From the NCBI GenBank assembly GCA_029780415.1, contig JAKOYN010000103.1, forward strand, positions 1-64,000: a stretch of DNA of 64,000 nucleotides, given 5' to 3'. The DNA comes from RXIX01 sp003989075. Its GTDB lineage: Bacteria > Pseudomonadota > Gammaproteobacteria > Competibacterales > Competibacteraceae. Below the pieces are notes generated by a model, which worked only from the letters and a program-made list of their open reading frames with translations, was not told the DNA's origin and ran no database searches. Positions 32,759 through 42,041 of the stretch are shown in pieces; the stretch's first letter is position 1; each line of letters starts with the position of its first letter. The translations under genes were made by a program, and so were the position numbers.

Positions 32759-34789
32759 TCAGCCGGTGCCGCCGTAGCTGGCGATGCGCAGTTCCTCCTC
32801 AGTCAGGCCGGATTGGGCCTCGCGCAGATGGCGGCGGGCTGCGCCGGCGCTTTCGTAGATGTGCGGGGCAACGTCGCGCTGTTCCAGAGCATCGCCGAGC
32901 TTCATGCGCAGGAAGGCGCTGGTGGTGTAGCGGGTGACGCCGGAATAGAAGCGGTTCATCAGATCCTTGATGATGTCGGTGTAGGGGTCGATCAGATCCG
33001 GATCGATGCTGAAATTGTCGTAGTTGACCACGGCATAGGTCTTGCGGCCGAGTGGCGTCAGGTGCCGGGTCACCTGCTGGCGGATTGCCTCGGCGTCCTC
33101 CAGGGTCTTGATTTCATAGCCTTCCAGATTGACGAAGAACAGATCGTCCTCGGCATCGTAGGTAAAGCGCTGCTCGATCGGCAGGCGCAGCAGGGCGCGG
33201 CGCAGGCCCATCGGCTCGGGCTGGAAGATACGCCCATCCATCAGTTGTGGCGGCTGCTTGAGCACCGGCTGGAAATCCATATGCGCAAGGATGTCGCGCT
33301 GCAGATCAATACCGGGGGCGATTTCCACCAGTTCCATGCCATCGGCGGTGAGCTGGAACACGCAGCGCTCGGTGATGTACAGCACCGGCTGGCCCTTGGC
33401 GACCGCGTGCGAGCCGCTGAAGGTGCGGTGTTCGACTTCCTTGAGGAACTTGCGGCCGGTGCCGGGCGTAACGACGTGCAACTGGCCCTCTTCGATGCGC
33501 ACCGTGCCACCGGCGAGAAAGGTGCCGACGAACACCACCCGCTTGGCATTCTGGCTGATATTGATGAAGCCACCGGCGCCGGCCAGGCGGTTGCCGAACT
33601 TGCTGACATTGACGTTGCCCTGCTGATCAACCTGCGCCATGCCCAGGAAGGCAATGTCCAGACCGCCTCCATCGTAAAAATCGAACTGCGAGGGCTGGTC
33701 GATGATCGCCTGGGTATTGCTGGCGGCGCCAAAGTTGAGTCCACCGGCCGGGATGCCGCCGAGCACGCCCGGTTCGGCGGTCAGGGTCATCAGTTCGATG
33801 GTCTTTTCTTCATTGGCAACGTTGGCGATACCCTCGGGCATGCCGATGCCGAGGTTGACTACGCTGTTGGGCAGAATTTCAAAGGCGGCGCGGCGGGCAA
33901 TGATCTTGCGCTCGGAAAGTGGCATTGCGGCGATCGATTGCAGCGGCACGCGGATTTCGCCGCTGAACGCCGGGTTGTAGGGCTGATCGAAGGTCTGCCA
34001 GTGGTATTCCGGCGGCGCGACCACGATGCAGTCCACCAGCACGCCGGGAATCTTGACGTTACGCGGATGCAGGCTGCCGCGTTCGGCGAGGCGCTCGACC
34101 TGTACGATGACCACGCCGCCAGAATTGTGCACGGCGGTGGCGATGGCCAGCACTTCCAGAGTCAGGGCTTCGCGTTCCATGGAGATGTTGCCATCAGCAT
34201 CGGCAGTGGTGCCGCGGATCAGGGCGACATCGATGGGGAAGGCTTTGTAGAACAGATATTCGCGCCCGGCAAGGGTCATCAGTTCGACCAGATCCTCGGT
34301 GGTGCGGGCATTCATTTTGCCGCCGCCAAAGCGCGGATCGACAAAGGTGCCCAGCCCGACTGCGCTGAGTGTGCCGGGTTTATGAGCGGCGATATCGCGA
34401 AACAGATGCGAGATCACGCCCTGCGGCAGGTTGTAGGCTTCGATCTTGCCGCTGATGGCCAGACGGCCGAGCTTGGGTACCAGCCCCCAATGACCGCCGA
34501 TCGCCCGCTTGATCAGCCCCTCATGGCCGAAGTGGTTCAGACCACGTTCCTTGCCATCGCCCTGACCGGCGGCATAGACCAGGGTGAGGTCACGCGGCTG
34601 CTGGCTGTTTAGAAAGCGCGCTTCCAGTGCCACGGCCAGATATTCGGCAAAGCCGATGCCGACAAAGCCACCGGTGACCACGGTATCGCCATCGCGGATC
34701 AGGCGCACGGCATCCTCAGCGGTGACGATTTTGCCCTTGCGGGTCAGGGGCTGCGAGGAGAGGAGAGGGTGCAGATGGGTGCTGGGCAT
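32759..34789 (-). CDS. acyl-CoA:acetate/propionate CoA-transferase, family I, with C-terminal extension
   Basis: Transfers CoA between short-chain acyl-CoAs and free acids. The 676-residue protein joins alpha and beta halves like propionate CoA-transferase/YdiF: the glycine-rich motif GGFVGIGFAEYL in the first half, and VNLGIGMPEGIA plus EPGVLGGIPAGGLNFGA in the second, with catalytic Glu339. Usual relatives are about 520-530 residues. Here about 130 extra C-terminal residues follow (FTYDAEDDLFFVNLEGYEI, then YAVVNYDNFSIDPDLIDPY); I know this extension only as part of longer homologs, without a function. It sits between pncB and pta, so it may load or unload acetate. Confidence 0.9.
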   Translation of the reverse strand: MPSTHLHPLLSSQPLTRKGKIVTAEDAVRLIRDGDTVVTGGFVGIGFAEYLAVALEARFLNSQQPRDLTLVYAAGQGDGKERGLNHFGHEGLIKRAIGGHWGLVPKLGRLAISGKIEAYNLPQGVISHLFRDIAAHKPGTLSAVGLGTFVDPRFGGGKMNARTTEDLVELMTLAGREYLFYKAFPIDVALIRGTTADADGNISMEREALTLEVLAIATAVHNSGGVVIVQVERLAERGSLHPRNVKIPGVLVDCIVVAPPEYHWQTFDQPYNPAFSGEIRVPLQSIAAMPLSERKIIARRAAFEILPNSVVNLGIGMPEGIANVANEEKTIELMTLTAEPGVLGGIPAGGLNFGAASNTQAIIDQPSQFDFYDGGGLDIAFLGMAQVDQQGNVNVSKFGNRLAGAGGFINISQNAKRVVFVGTFLAGGTVRIEEGQLHVVTPGTGRKFLKEVEHRTFSGSHAVAKGQPVLYITERCVFQLTADGMELVEIAPGIDLQRDILAHMDFQPVLKQPPQLMDGRIFQPEPMGLRRALLRLPIEQRFTYDAEDDLFFVNLEGYEIKTLEDAEAIRQQVTRHLTPLGRKTYAVVNYDNFSIDPDLIDPYTDIIKDLMNRFYSGVTRYTTSAFLRMKLGDALEQRDVAPHIYESAGAARRHLREAQSGLTEEELRIASYGGTG

Positions 34790-34865
34790 GCGGCTGATGG
34801 CTCCAGAGAAGGCGTTGCGGGCAAGGGGGGTGGATCATGCGTGGGCGGTCAACAGCTCGGTCCGG

Positions 34866-36203
34866 TCAATGCGTCTCCCGATCCAGTTGTGCTGCCAGCG
34901 CGCGCAGTTCCGGAGCGATGTCTACCGGATACGGCGCATCGAGTCGATTGGCGCGCAGGGTCGCCGGCAGCGCCGCCAGTTGTTGCCGGACCCGTTCGCG
35001 AATGCTGGCCAAGGATTCCGCAGGTGCCAGCCGCTGGCCGGCGTGCATCACCGGCTGCAGGAGCGGTTCGCCGGCCTGCGGCGCGTTTTCCAGGCTGATG
35101 CAATCGCCGCTGAACAGGCCGTCGGCATCGTGCTGCCGGTAGATCTGCTTGCGGCCCGGCCAGGTGGCCTTGCCGGTCGAGCGCTTGCGCCGCGGCGTGC
35201 CGGCGTATTCCTGCAGCTTGTAGACCATGTCCAGGGTTGGGGCATCGGTGGCGGCGTCCAGGCGCGTGCCAACGCCAAAGCCATCATAGGGCGCGCCGGC
35301 GGCCAGCAGCGCCGCGATCTGTTCCTCATCGAGATCGCCACTGCCCAGAATCGTCACCTGACGCAGGCCGCCGGCATCGAGAATGTCCCGTACCCGCCAC
35401 GCCTGTTCAGCCAGATCGCCGCTGTCGATGCGCACGCCCTTGATGGCGATGCCGTGCTGGCTCAAGTGCGGCGCCAGTTGCACCAGGGTCCGCGCGGCGG
35501 CCTCGGTGTCGTAGGTGTCGAGCAGTAGCACGACGTTGCCAGGCTGAGCTTCGGCAAAGTGCGCGAAGGCATCGGCCTCGTGTTCGTGGGCCTGCACCAG
35601 CGAGTGGGCCATGGTGCCAAACAGTGGAATAGCAAAGCGCATCCCGGCCAGCACCGTGGCGGTTCCGGTAAAACCACTCAGATAATTGGCGCGGGCAGCC
35701 AGCAGCGCTGCTTCAGCACCGTGGGCGCGGCGCATGCCAAAATCGACCAGCAGTTTGCCGGATGCAGCCAGTACGCAGCGCGCCGCCTTGGAGGCGATCA
35801 GGGTTTGCAGGTGCAGGATGTTGATCAGACGGCTTTCCACCAGTTGCGCCTGGGGCAGTGGCGCGATGACGCGCAGAATGGGCTCGTTGGCGAAAAATAC
35901 TGTCCCTTCCGGCAGAGCCTCGACGGTGCCGGTAAAGCGGAAATCGGCCAGCGCGGCGATGAAATCGGCGCTGAATCGCCCGGTGCTGGCCAGCCAGTCC
36001 AGTTCCGCCGCTTGAAAGCGCAGGTTTTGCAGATAATCCAGCGCCTGTTCCAGACCGGCGGCGAGCAGAAAGCCACGTTGCTCCGGCAGGCGGCGCACGA
36101 ACAGCTCGAACACAGCCGTTTCATGCATGCACTGGGCGTGGTAAGTCTGGAGCATGGTGAGCTGATACAGGTCGGTCAGCAGCACGCTGTCAGCAGGGTT
36201 CAT
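34866..36203 (-). CDS. pncB: nicotinate phosphoribosyltransferase
   Basis: Makes nicotinate mononucleotide from nicotinate and PRPP in NAD salvage. The 445-residue protein opens MNPADSVLLTDLYQLTMLQT, has FELFVRRLPEQRGFLLAAG, the phosphoryl-His region FGTMAHSLVQAHEHE, and the PRPP/NaMN-binding stretch GVRIDSGDLAEQA with YDGFGVGTRL. ATG 36203 gives the expected N-terminus. It is the first gene of the pncB-CoA transferase-pta run, with gaps of 76 and 83 bases; co-transcription is likely but the functions are not obviously linked. Confidence 0.95.
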   Translation of the reverse strand: MNPADSVLLTDLYQLTMLQTYHAQCMHETAVFELFVRRLPEQRGFLLAAGLEQALDYLQNLRFQAAELDWLASTGRFSADFIAALADFRFTGTVEALPEGTVFFANEPILRVIAPLPQAQLVESRLINILHLQTLIASKAARCVLAASGKLLVDFGMRRAHGAEAALLAARANYLSGFTGTATVLAGMRFAIPLFGTMAHSLVQAHEHEADAFAHFAEAQPGNVVLLLDTYDTEAAARTLVQLAPHLSQHGIAIKGVRIDSGDLAEQAWRVRDILDAGGLRQVTILGSGDLDEEQIAALLAAGAPYDGFGVGTRLDAATDAPTLDMVYKLQEYAGTPRRKRSTGKATWPGRKQIYRQHDADGLFSGDCISLENAPQAGEPLLQPVMHAGQRLAPAESLASIRERVRQQLAALPATLRANRLDAPYPVDIAPELRALAAQLDRETH

Positions 36204-36285
36204 GGTGGATGGCTTCTCGTCGGGCTGGCGGATAAACGCTGTGAACCTCATTTGTTATAGCTTATCAAGCGGTGCCGCGAGTGTC

Positions 36286-36317
36286 TGAATCTTGGGGATT
36301 CCCGCCTGCACGGGAGT
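36286..36317 (+). repeat. fragment resembling a dispersed palindromic (REP-like) repeat
   Basis: GGGGATTCCCGCCTGCACGG continues to GAG and contains a CCCG/CGGG stem. It resembles the common proteobacterial repeat with the core ATTCCCGCCT-GCGGGAATG. Only one copy is seen in the window, so this is tentative. Confidence 0.3.
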
Positions 36318-36358
36318 GCTGCGGTGATCGCCTGGAACCGCGTGGTGGAGGTTACGAT

Positions 36359-37132
36359 ATGATTGAAAACAGCATTCCGGAAATCGTCGCCGAGCGTCGT
36401 GAAGGTGTTTTGCTCCTGCGCATTGAGCGTCCCGACAAGAAGAACGCTCTGACCCAGGCCATGTACACCGCCCTGACCGCAGCGCTGGATGCCGCCGAGC
36501 GTGATCCGGCGGTGCGGGTGGTGGTGCTGACCGGCAGCGGCGATAGCTTTACCAGTGGCAATGACATCGCCGATTTCCTGGCAGCGCCACCAACCGGTGA
36601 GGGCAGTCCGGTGTTCCGTTTCCTGGCTGCGCTGCGCCAGTTTGCCAAGCCTCTGGTAGCGGCAGTCAATGGCGTGGCGGTGGGGATTGGCGTGACCCTG
36701 CTGCTGCATTGCGAACTGGTCTATGCCCGTGCCGGGGCGCGTCTGCAACTGCCCTTTGTCAATCTCGGCCTATGCCCGGAGGCGGGGTCCAGTCTGCTGC
36801 TGCCGCGCCTGCTTGGCTATCCGCGCGCGGCGGAGCTGCTGCTGCTGGGCGAGCCGTTCAGCGCCGAGCAGGCCCTGGAATGGGGCCTGATCAATGGCGT
36901 GGGCGCCGATGCCGGGACAACGCTGGCGCTGGCGCTGGACAAGGCGCAGCGGCTGGCCGCGCAACCGGCTGAAGCCGTGCGCCTGACCAAGGCGCTGCTC
37001 AAGCGTGCTGAAGCCGATGCTATCCGCGAGACGGTAGATCTGGAAGGAGGGTATTTCATTGCGCAACTGGCGTCGCCCGAGGCCCGGGCGGCGCTGCAGG
37101 CCTTTGCTACACGGCGTAAGCCCGGCGGCTAA
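36359..37132 (+). CDS. enoyl-CoA hydratase/isomerase family protein, isomerase-like active site
   Basis: A 257-residue crotonase-fold protein acting on acyl-CoA. Oxyanion-hole segments are SFTSGNDIADF and AAVNGVAVGIGVTLLLHCEL. The second catalytic Glu is present (LCPEAGSS), but the position of the first is Phe in LPFVNLGL. That pattern, and the PEAGSS sequence, resembles delta3-delta2-enoyl-CoA isomerases rather than hydratases. GGTGGAGG lies 6 bases before the ATG. Its last bases overlap the stop of the convergent FixJ-type regulator. Confidence 0.88.
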   Translation: MIENSIPEIVAERREGVLLLRIERPDKKNALTQAMYTALTAALDAAERDPAVRVVVLTGSGDSFTSGNDIADFLAAPPTGEGSPVFRFLAALRQFAKPLVAAVNGVAVGIGVTLLLHCELVYARAGARLQLPFVNLGLCPEAGSSLLLPRLLGYPRAAELLLLGEPFSAEQALEWGLINGVGADAGTTLALALDKAQRLAAQPAEAVRLTKALLKRAEADAIRETVDLEGGYFIAQLASPEARAALQAFATRRKPGG

Positions 37133-37746
37133 CTGGCGTCGTTTTGCAGTGCCAGCAGGCGGATCAGGTCGGAGAGCGATTCGGCCTGCAGTTTCTCCAT
37201 CACCCGCTTACGGTGAATCTCCACCGTCGACAGACTGATGCCCAGTTCGGCGGCGACCACCTTGTTGTACTGGCCAGCGGCGACCCGTTCCAGCACTTCC
37301 CGTTCACGCGGCGATAGCAGGGCCATGCGCGCTACGGCATCGGCGCGCTGCGCCTGACGGCAGCGCTCCTCGGCATCCTGCACCAGAGCCTCGCGGATGC
37401 GTTTGAGCAGCACCTGGCCCTGAAACGGCTTTTCGACGAAATCGAAGGCACCGGCCTTCATGGCGCGAATCGCCATCGGCACATCGCCATGGCCGGTGAT
37501 GAAGATGATCGGAATACGATAGCCCTGCGCCTGCAACTGCTTTTGCAGATCCAGACCGCTCATGCCCGGCATGCGTACATCCAGCACCAGGCAACCGTGG
37601 CGCTCAGCCGCTCCCGATTCGAGAAAGCTGGGCGCATTGGCGAAGGTTTCCACTTGCAGACCCTCGGCGCGCAGCAGCAGCGCGACGGCATCGCGTACGG
37701 CTTGATCATCATCGATCAGAAAGACGGTGGATTGTTCTTTATTCAT
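37129..37746 (-). CDS. FixJ/TtrR-family response regulator
   Basis: A 205-residue receiver plus LuxR-type helix-turn-helix. The receiver has IDDD, phosphoacceptor Asp56 in LVLDVRMPG, and Lys in FVEKPFQ. The DNA-binding domain shows LSPREREVLERVAAGQYNK and STVEIHRKRVMEKL. ATG 37746 is 8 bases after the upstream kinase stop. It is the last gene of the copper-ATPase/kinase operon, so it is the probable output for one or both kinases. Confidence 0.94.
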   Translation of the reverse strand: MNKEQSTVFLIDDDQAVRDAVALLLRAEGLQVETFANAPSFLESGAAERHGCLVLDVRMPGMSGLDLQKQLQAQGYRIPIIFITGHGDVPMAIRAMKAGAFDFVEKPFQGQVLLKRIREALVQDAEERCRQAQRADAVARMALLSPREREVLERVAAGQYNKVVAAELGISLSTVEIHRKRVMEKLQAESLSDLIRLLALQNDAS

Positions 37747-37754
37747 CGTCGACT

Positions 37755-39725
37755 TCAGGGGCGTGATTTGGACAGGGAGGGTAGGCCCAGATTGCGATAA
37801 ACCGGCAGGGTGAAGTGCAGCGACAGGCCGCGATCCGCATTGGCCGTCGCCCAGAGCTGCCCGCCCTGGGTTTCGATGATCGAGCGGCTTGCAGACAGGC
37901 TCAGGCCCATGCCGCCGGGTTTGGTGGTGAAGAACGGCTGGAACAGGCGCATGGTCGCATCCGGACTGAGCCCCGGTCCGCTGTCGCACACGGTGACCTG
38001 GACCCTGCTCGGTTCCAGCATGCCGGTGCGCACCGCCAGGCGGCGTTCGCCGGTGGTGCTGTCGTTGTCGTGCATGGCTTCAAGGGCATTGCGGATCAGG
38101 TAAAGCACCACCAGTTGCACCTGGATATCGTCGGCCAGTACCGCGGGCAGGTTTTCATCCAGTTCCAGCACCAGCACCACCCCGGTCTGGCGCAATTCAA
38201 GCTGGGCGTAATGCAGCACAGTATGGATCAGGGCATTGAGGTCAACTACGCCCTGTGCGGCCGGATGCTTCTGCACCAGTTCGCGCAGGTGGCGGATGAT
38301 CTCACCGGCGCGGAAACCCTGTTTGGCTACTTCCTCCAGGGTGCCGCCCAGATCACGTGGATCGACCTTGCCCAGGCGCAGCAGGGTCAGGCAGGCCTGG
38401 GTATAGGCGACAATGGCCGCCAGCGGCTGGTTGAGTTCGTGGGCGAGGTTCGAGGCCAGTTCGACCGCCAGGCTGAGCCGTGACATGCGCGCCAATTCGA
38501 CCTGCTGCCGGCGCAACTGATCCTCGGCCAGCTTGCGGGTAGTGATATCCTCAGCCAGTCCGGCGATCCGGTAGACATGGCCGCTTTCATCGCGCACCGG
38601 AAAGCCGCGGTCCCAGATCCAGCGAATTGCACCATCCGGGCGGATGATGCGGTATTCCTCGTTGAGATAGCCCGATTCCAGCTTGCGAACGTGGGCAATG
38701 CGCAGGCGCGGCTGGTCCTCGGTGTGGATTGCTTCGAGCCAATCCAGCGGTCGTTCCAGCAGGGTCTGCGCGGTGCGTCCCCAGAGTTCTTCATAGGCCG
38801 GGCTGATGTAGAGAATGCGTTCCTCGGCCAGTCCGTACACCCAGAACACTTCGCGGATGTGCTCGGCCAGTTGGCGAAAGCGTTCCTCACTGTCGCGCAG
38901 GGCGGTTTCGGCCTGGACGCGGGCGATGATCTGCTGCTCCAGGCTGCGATTGACGTCCAGCAGCGCAGCGGTGCGTTCAAGGACACGCATCTCCAGGATA
39001 TCGCGGGCCTGCTGCTGCAGATCCTCGGCCTGCTTTTGCGCGGTGATGTCGCGGGCGATGCCGATGATGCCGATGATGTGGCCGTTGGCATCGCGATAGG
39101 GCCACTTGGTGGACAGGAACACGCGGGTCTCGCCCTGTATCAGCAGGTGATTTTCGCAGTTGAGCAAAGCGCCCTGCGTGAGTACCTGAAGATCATCAGC
39201 GCAGATCCTGTCGGCCAGATCAGGCGGGAATAGGTCGTGATCGCGCAGGCCCAGGCATTCATTGAGCGGACGTCCTACCAGGCGGGCACCGGCGGAATTG
39301 AACAGCAGATAGCGCCCGTCCTGGTCCTTGATGAAGGCCACGTCGGTGATTATTTCGATGAATTCGGCCAGGCGCATGTCCTGTACCTTGTGCAGGCGGC
39401 GGGCACGGCGGGCATGCGCCTGCAGCAGTCCATAGAGCATGCCGGTACCGAGTATGACCAGGATCGCGTCCTTGAGCAGCAGCGCCAGCGGTGGCGGCGT
39501 CAGGTTGTGCAACCAGGTGTTGATCAGCAGATCACCGCCGAGCAGCCAGCACAGGCCCAGGCCAAAATAAAGCAGGCTGAGCGTGGTCGGATGGCTGCGC
39601 TGATGCCAGAGCCGCTGCAGCCAGGAGCATCGCGTCGTCTGTGCGGTGAGGGTTGCCGCATCAAGCAGGCTGTCGGGTAGCAGGTGAGGAAAGTATCGCC
39701 ACAGGACGCGCCGCAGACTGAGCAT
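37755..39725 (-). CDS. PAS-domain sensor histidine kinase, FixL-like
   Basis: A 656-residue membrane kinase. Two helices near 47-69 and 78-100 precede two PAS/PAC domains (about 115-230 and 265-390). HisKA follows with His429 in SNLAHELNQPLAAIVAYTQ, then HATPase with DSGPGLSPD and GGMGLSLSASRSI. The HELNQPL box is typical of FixL/DctB-like kinases that pair with FixJ/TtrR regulators, such as the gene immediately downstream. No obvious haem-binding His could be assigned in the PAS domains from sequence alone. Confidence 0.93.
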   Translation of the reverse strand: MLSLRRVLWRYFPHLLPDSLLDAATLTAQTTRCSWLQRLWHQRSHPTTLSLLYFGLGLCWLLGGDLLINTWLHNLTPPPLALLLKDAILVILGTGMLYGLLQAHARRARRLHKVQDMRLAEFIEIITDVAFIKDQDGRYLLFNSAGARLVGRPLNECLGLRDHDLFPPDLADRICADDLQVLTQGALLNCENHLLIQGETRVFLSTKWPYRDANGHIIGIIGIARDITAQKQAEDLQQQARDILEMRVLERTAALLDVNRSLEQQIIARVQAETALRDSEERFRQLAEHIREVFWVYGLAEERILYISPAYEELWGRTAQTLLERPLDWLEAIHTEDQPRLRIAHVRKLESGYLNEEYRIIRPDGAIRWIWDRGFPVRDESGHVYRIAGLAEDITTRKLAEDQLRRQQVELARMSRLSLAVELASNLAHELNQPLAAIVAYTQACLTLLRLGKVDPRDLGGTLEEVAKQGFRAGEIIRHLRELVQKHPAAQGVVDLNALIHTVLHYAQLELRQTGVVLVLELDENLPAVLADDIQVQLVVLYLIRNALEAMHDNDSTTGERRLAVRTGMLEPSRVQVTVCDSGPGLSPDATMRLFQPFFTTKPGGMGLSLSASRSIIETQGGQLWATANADRGLSLHFTLPVYRNLGLPSLSKSRP

Positions 39726-39726
39726 C

Positions 39727-41742
39727 TCAGAACCTCCCGGCGAGGCTGGCTTCGAGCGCGTGTGCCGGTCGCTGTGTGCGCGGTTCGGTGCTGCTGGCGG
39801 CCGGAAGCGTGAAATGGAAGGTCATGCCGGGACCGTCGAGATTCATCGTGGCCCACAGGCGGCCCCCGTGCGCCTCGACGATGGACTGGCTGATCGGCAG
39901 CCCCAGCCCCAAGCCCTCGGGCTTGGTGGTGAAGAAGGGGTGCATCAGTTGCTCCATTTCCTCAGGCTTGAGGCCGGGGCCGCTGTCGCGCACGGCGATT
40001 TCGATCTGTGCCTCGGCGGCGCGGGCCAGGATGGTCACTGCCCGCAGGGCGGTGCTGGCGGCGGTGGCATCGACGGCATTGCGCACCAGGTTGCAGACCA
40101 CCTGCTGCACCTGGAGGCGGTCGGCCAGGGCCGCAGGCAGGTCCGGAGCGATGTCATAGCCGATGCGCACGCCATGACGGCGGGTTTCCAGTTCCAGGAA
40201 ATCGTTGATCTCGGTGAGCATCTCACCGACGGGATTGACCGTGTACTGTGGCTTGCCCTGGCGGGCGAAGCGGCGGATGTGCTGGATGATGGCGTTGGCG
40301 CGGGTGCTCTGGCTGGCGATCTTCTCGACCAGGTCGCGGGTTTCTTCAGGATCGATATCGCCGCGGCGTAATCGGGCCAGGCAGGCTTCGGTGTACAGGG
40401 TGATGGCGGTGACCGGCTGGTTGATTTCATGCACCAGTCCCGAGGCCATCTCGCCGAGGGTGTTGAGGCGCGAGGCGTGAGCGAGCAGGGCCTGCTGGCG
40501 TTGCGCGGCGGTGGCCATGCGCTCCTGTTCGAGGGCACCACCGACCCACTCGGCCATGAGCTGAATCAGTTCGCGATCGACGGTGGTGAACGGCGTTGGT
40601 CGCGGGCGGAAGTCGGAGAAGTTCAGCGTGCCGTAAGCGGTGGTGCCGACCCGCACCGGCACGCCGAGGTAGGCTTCCAGACGGAATTTGCGGTAGCAGG
40701 GATGGCTGTGCCAGTGGCTGGTGGCGGTGTGTTCAATACCCAGCGGCCCCTGCGTGCGCAGCGTTTCGCGACAGTAGGTGTCATCAAGACTGAAGGTGTC
40801 GCCCTGAGCGATTTCGCCGCCGGGCGAGAGCACTTGGATGATCTCGTAGCGCTCGCCCTCGATGTGCGCCAGGATGCCAATGGCCAGGCCAAAGCGTCGG
40901 CAGCCCATCGCCAGTAGCGCTTGGATCTGGTCGCTGGGGTGACGGCAGGGTGTTGAGACTACCCGGTACAGTTCGCGGATCGCCTCGACGCTGTCGCGCA
41001 TTGCCGCCTGCTGTTCGGCCAGGCGGCGGTTGCTTTCCTCGACCTGTTCCTTGGCGTGGGCGAAGGAGTGCGCCAGGCCGAGATTTTCCATCGCCAGGCG
41101 CAGCGAGCGCAGGATGGTGTCGTGGTGGCGCTGGGCGGTGCCTAGCGCCAGCAGCAGATATAGCAGACCGGTCGCACCCATGGCGACATGCAGTGGATCA
41201 TCCTGCAGCAGCAGCCACAGGACCGTCGGCAGGGCCAGTGGCAGCGCATAGGCGAAGTAGGTGAACAGTACCGGGGTCATGGTCAGTACCCCGCCCATGA
41301 GCACCCCGCCCAGTATCAGGGCGATGAAGGTGTCGTAGACCAGCGAGGGCGACAGTGCCAGGAACAGCGTGCAGCCGCCCCAGGCAATCCCGCTGGCGGT
41401 GCAGGCCCAGGTATAGCGGGCGATCCATCGTTCGGCCCAGGGCACGGTGGCGGTCAGATTGTCGAGGGTATCCAGCGCCGGCATCTGGCGCGCCTGACGC
41501 TCAAAATGGACAGCCAGCCCGAAGCGGACCGCCAGAGTTGTTTCCAGGATCGCCAACCAGGCCAATAGCACCGCATGCGACATCACCCCCCACAGAATCA
41601 GCGTCAGCGTTGGGGCGACCAGCAGGCTGATCAGGGTCCCCAGCGGTGCCTGCGCGTACAGCAGGCGCGCCTGCTCGATGCGGATGCAGGCAACCGGCTG
41701 TTCGGTGGATGCGGATGCAGGGGTGATGGTCACGGGCGTCAC
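39727..41742 (-). CDS. membrane sensor histidine kinase with GAF domain
   Basis: A 671-residue kinase with about five to six N-terminal helices (LGTLISLLVAPTLTLILWGV through LALPTVLWLLLQ), a coiled-coil linker, a GAF domain (about 265-405), HisKA with His438 in SGLVHEINQPVTAITLYTE, and HATPase (DSGPGLKPEE, GLGLGLPISQSIV). The GTG at 41742 overlaps the stop of the preceding gene as GTGA; longer readings upstream are out of place and low quality. The kinase that follows starts 1 base after its stop. Two kinases sharing one regulator suggests two inputs to one output. Confidence 0.9.
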   Translation of the reverse strand: MTPVTITPASASTEQPVACIRIEQARLLYAQAPLGTLISLLVAPTLTLILWGVMSHAVLLAWLAILETTLAVRFGLAVHFERQARQMPALDTLDNLTATVPWAERWIARYTWACTASGIAWGGCTLFLALSPSLVYDTFIALILGGVLMGGVLTMTPVLFTYFAYALPLALPTVLWLLLQDDPLHVAMGATGLLYLLLALGTAQRHHDTILRSLRLAMENLGLAHSFAHAKEQVEESNRRLAEQQAAMRDSVEAIRELYRVVSTPCRHPSDQIQALLAMGCRRFGLAIGILAHIEGERYEIIQVLSPGGEIAQGDTFSLDDTYCRETLRTQGPLGIEHTATSHWHSHPCYRKFRLEAYLGVPVRVGTTAYGTLNFSDFRPRPTPFTTVDRELIQLMAEWVGGALEQERMATAAQRQQALLAHASRLNTLGEMASGLVHEINQPVTAITLYTEACLARLRRGDIDPEETRDLVEKIASQSTRANAIIQHIRRFARQGKPQYTVNPVGEMLTEINDFLELETRRHGVRIGYDIAPDLPAALADRLQVQQVVCNLVRNAVDATAASTALRAVTILARAAEAQIEIAVRDSGPGLKPEEMEQLMHPFFTTKPEGLGLGLPISQSIVEAHGGRLWATMNLDGPGMTFHFTLPAASSTEPRTQRPAHALEASLAGRF

Positions 41743-42041
41743 AGGGTGCGCGAGTCTGACGCTGCGGGCCGCTTCCGGGCGCGCTGATCCTCGAGGATCG
41801 GCAAGTCCCGCTCCACCGTGTACTCGGCATCGAGGATGTCCGGCGCGGCCTGTTGGGTCTGCCGGGCCAGCCGGCGCAACTGCCACCACAGCCAGCCACC
41901 AGCGGCCAGACCGGCCACCAGCAGCACGGCGAACAGCAGCGAAGCCACGGTGAAACCGGCGATCACCGCCAGTACTGAGACTGTGGCCAGGCCCAGCCGG
42001 CTCAGCCAGGTCGGAGGCGAAAAGCGTGGCAGCCTGATCAT
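41739..42041 (-). CDS. small two-helix membrane protein of unknown function
   Basis: A 100-residue protein with two close hydrophobic helices (about 20-55, LATVSVLAVIAGFTVASLLF then AVLLVAGLAAGGWLWW), a basic stretch, and a cytoplasmic tail containing ILDAEYTVERDLPI. The ATG at 42041 overlaps the stop of the 26-residue gene upstream (ATGA), and its stop overlaps the GTG of the kinase (GTGA). I do not recognise a named family. Tight coupling suggests a sensing or copper-handling accessory. Confidence 0.7.
   Translation of the reverse strand: MIRLPRFSPPTWLSRLGLATVSVLAVIAGFTVASLLFAVLLVAGLAAGGWLWWQLRRLARQTQQAAPDILDAEYTVERDLPILEDQRARKRPAASDSRTL

Noticed and set aside
31665..32777. 370-codon open frame antisense to pta
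   Set aside because: The sense strand matches phosphate acetyltransferase throughout; the antisense product has no recognisable feature.
32813..34612. 599-codon open frame antisense to the CoA-transferase
   Set aside because: Its length comes from high GC content on the strand opposite a conserved enzyme; it has no motif or ribosome site.
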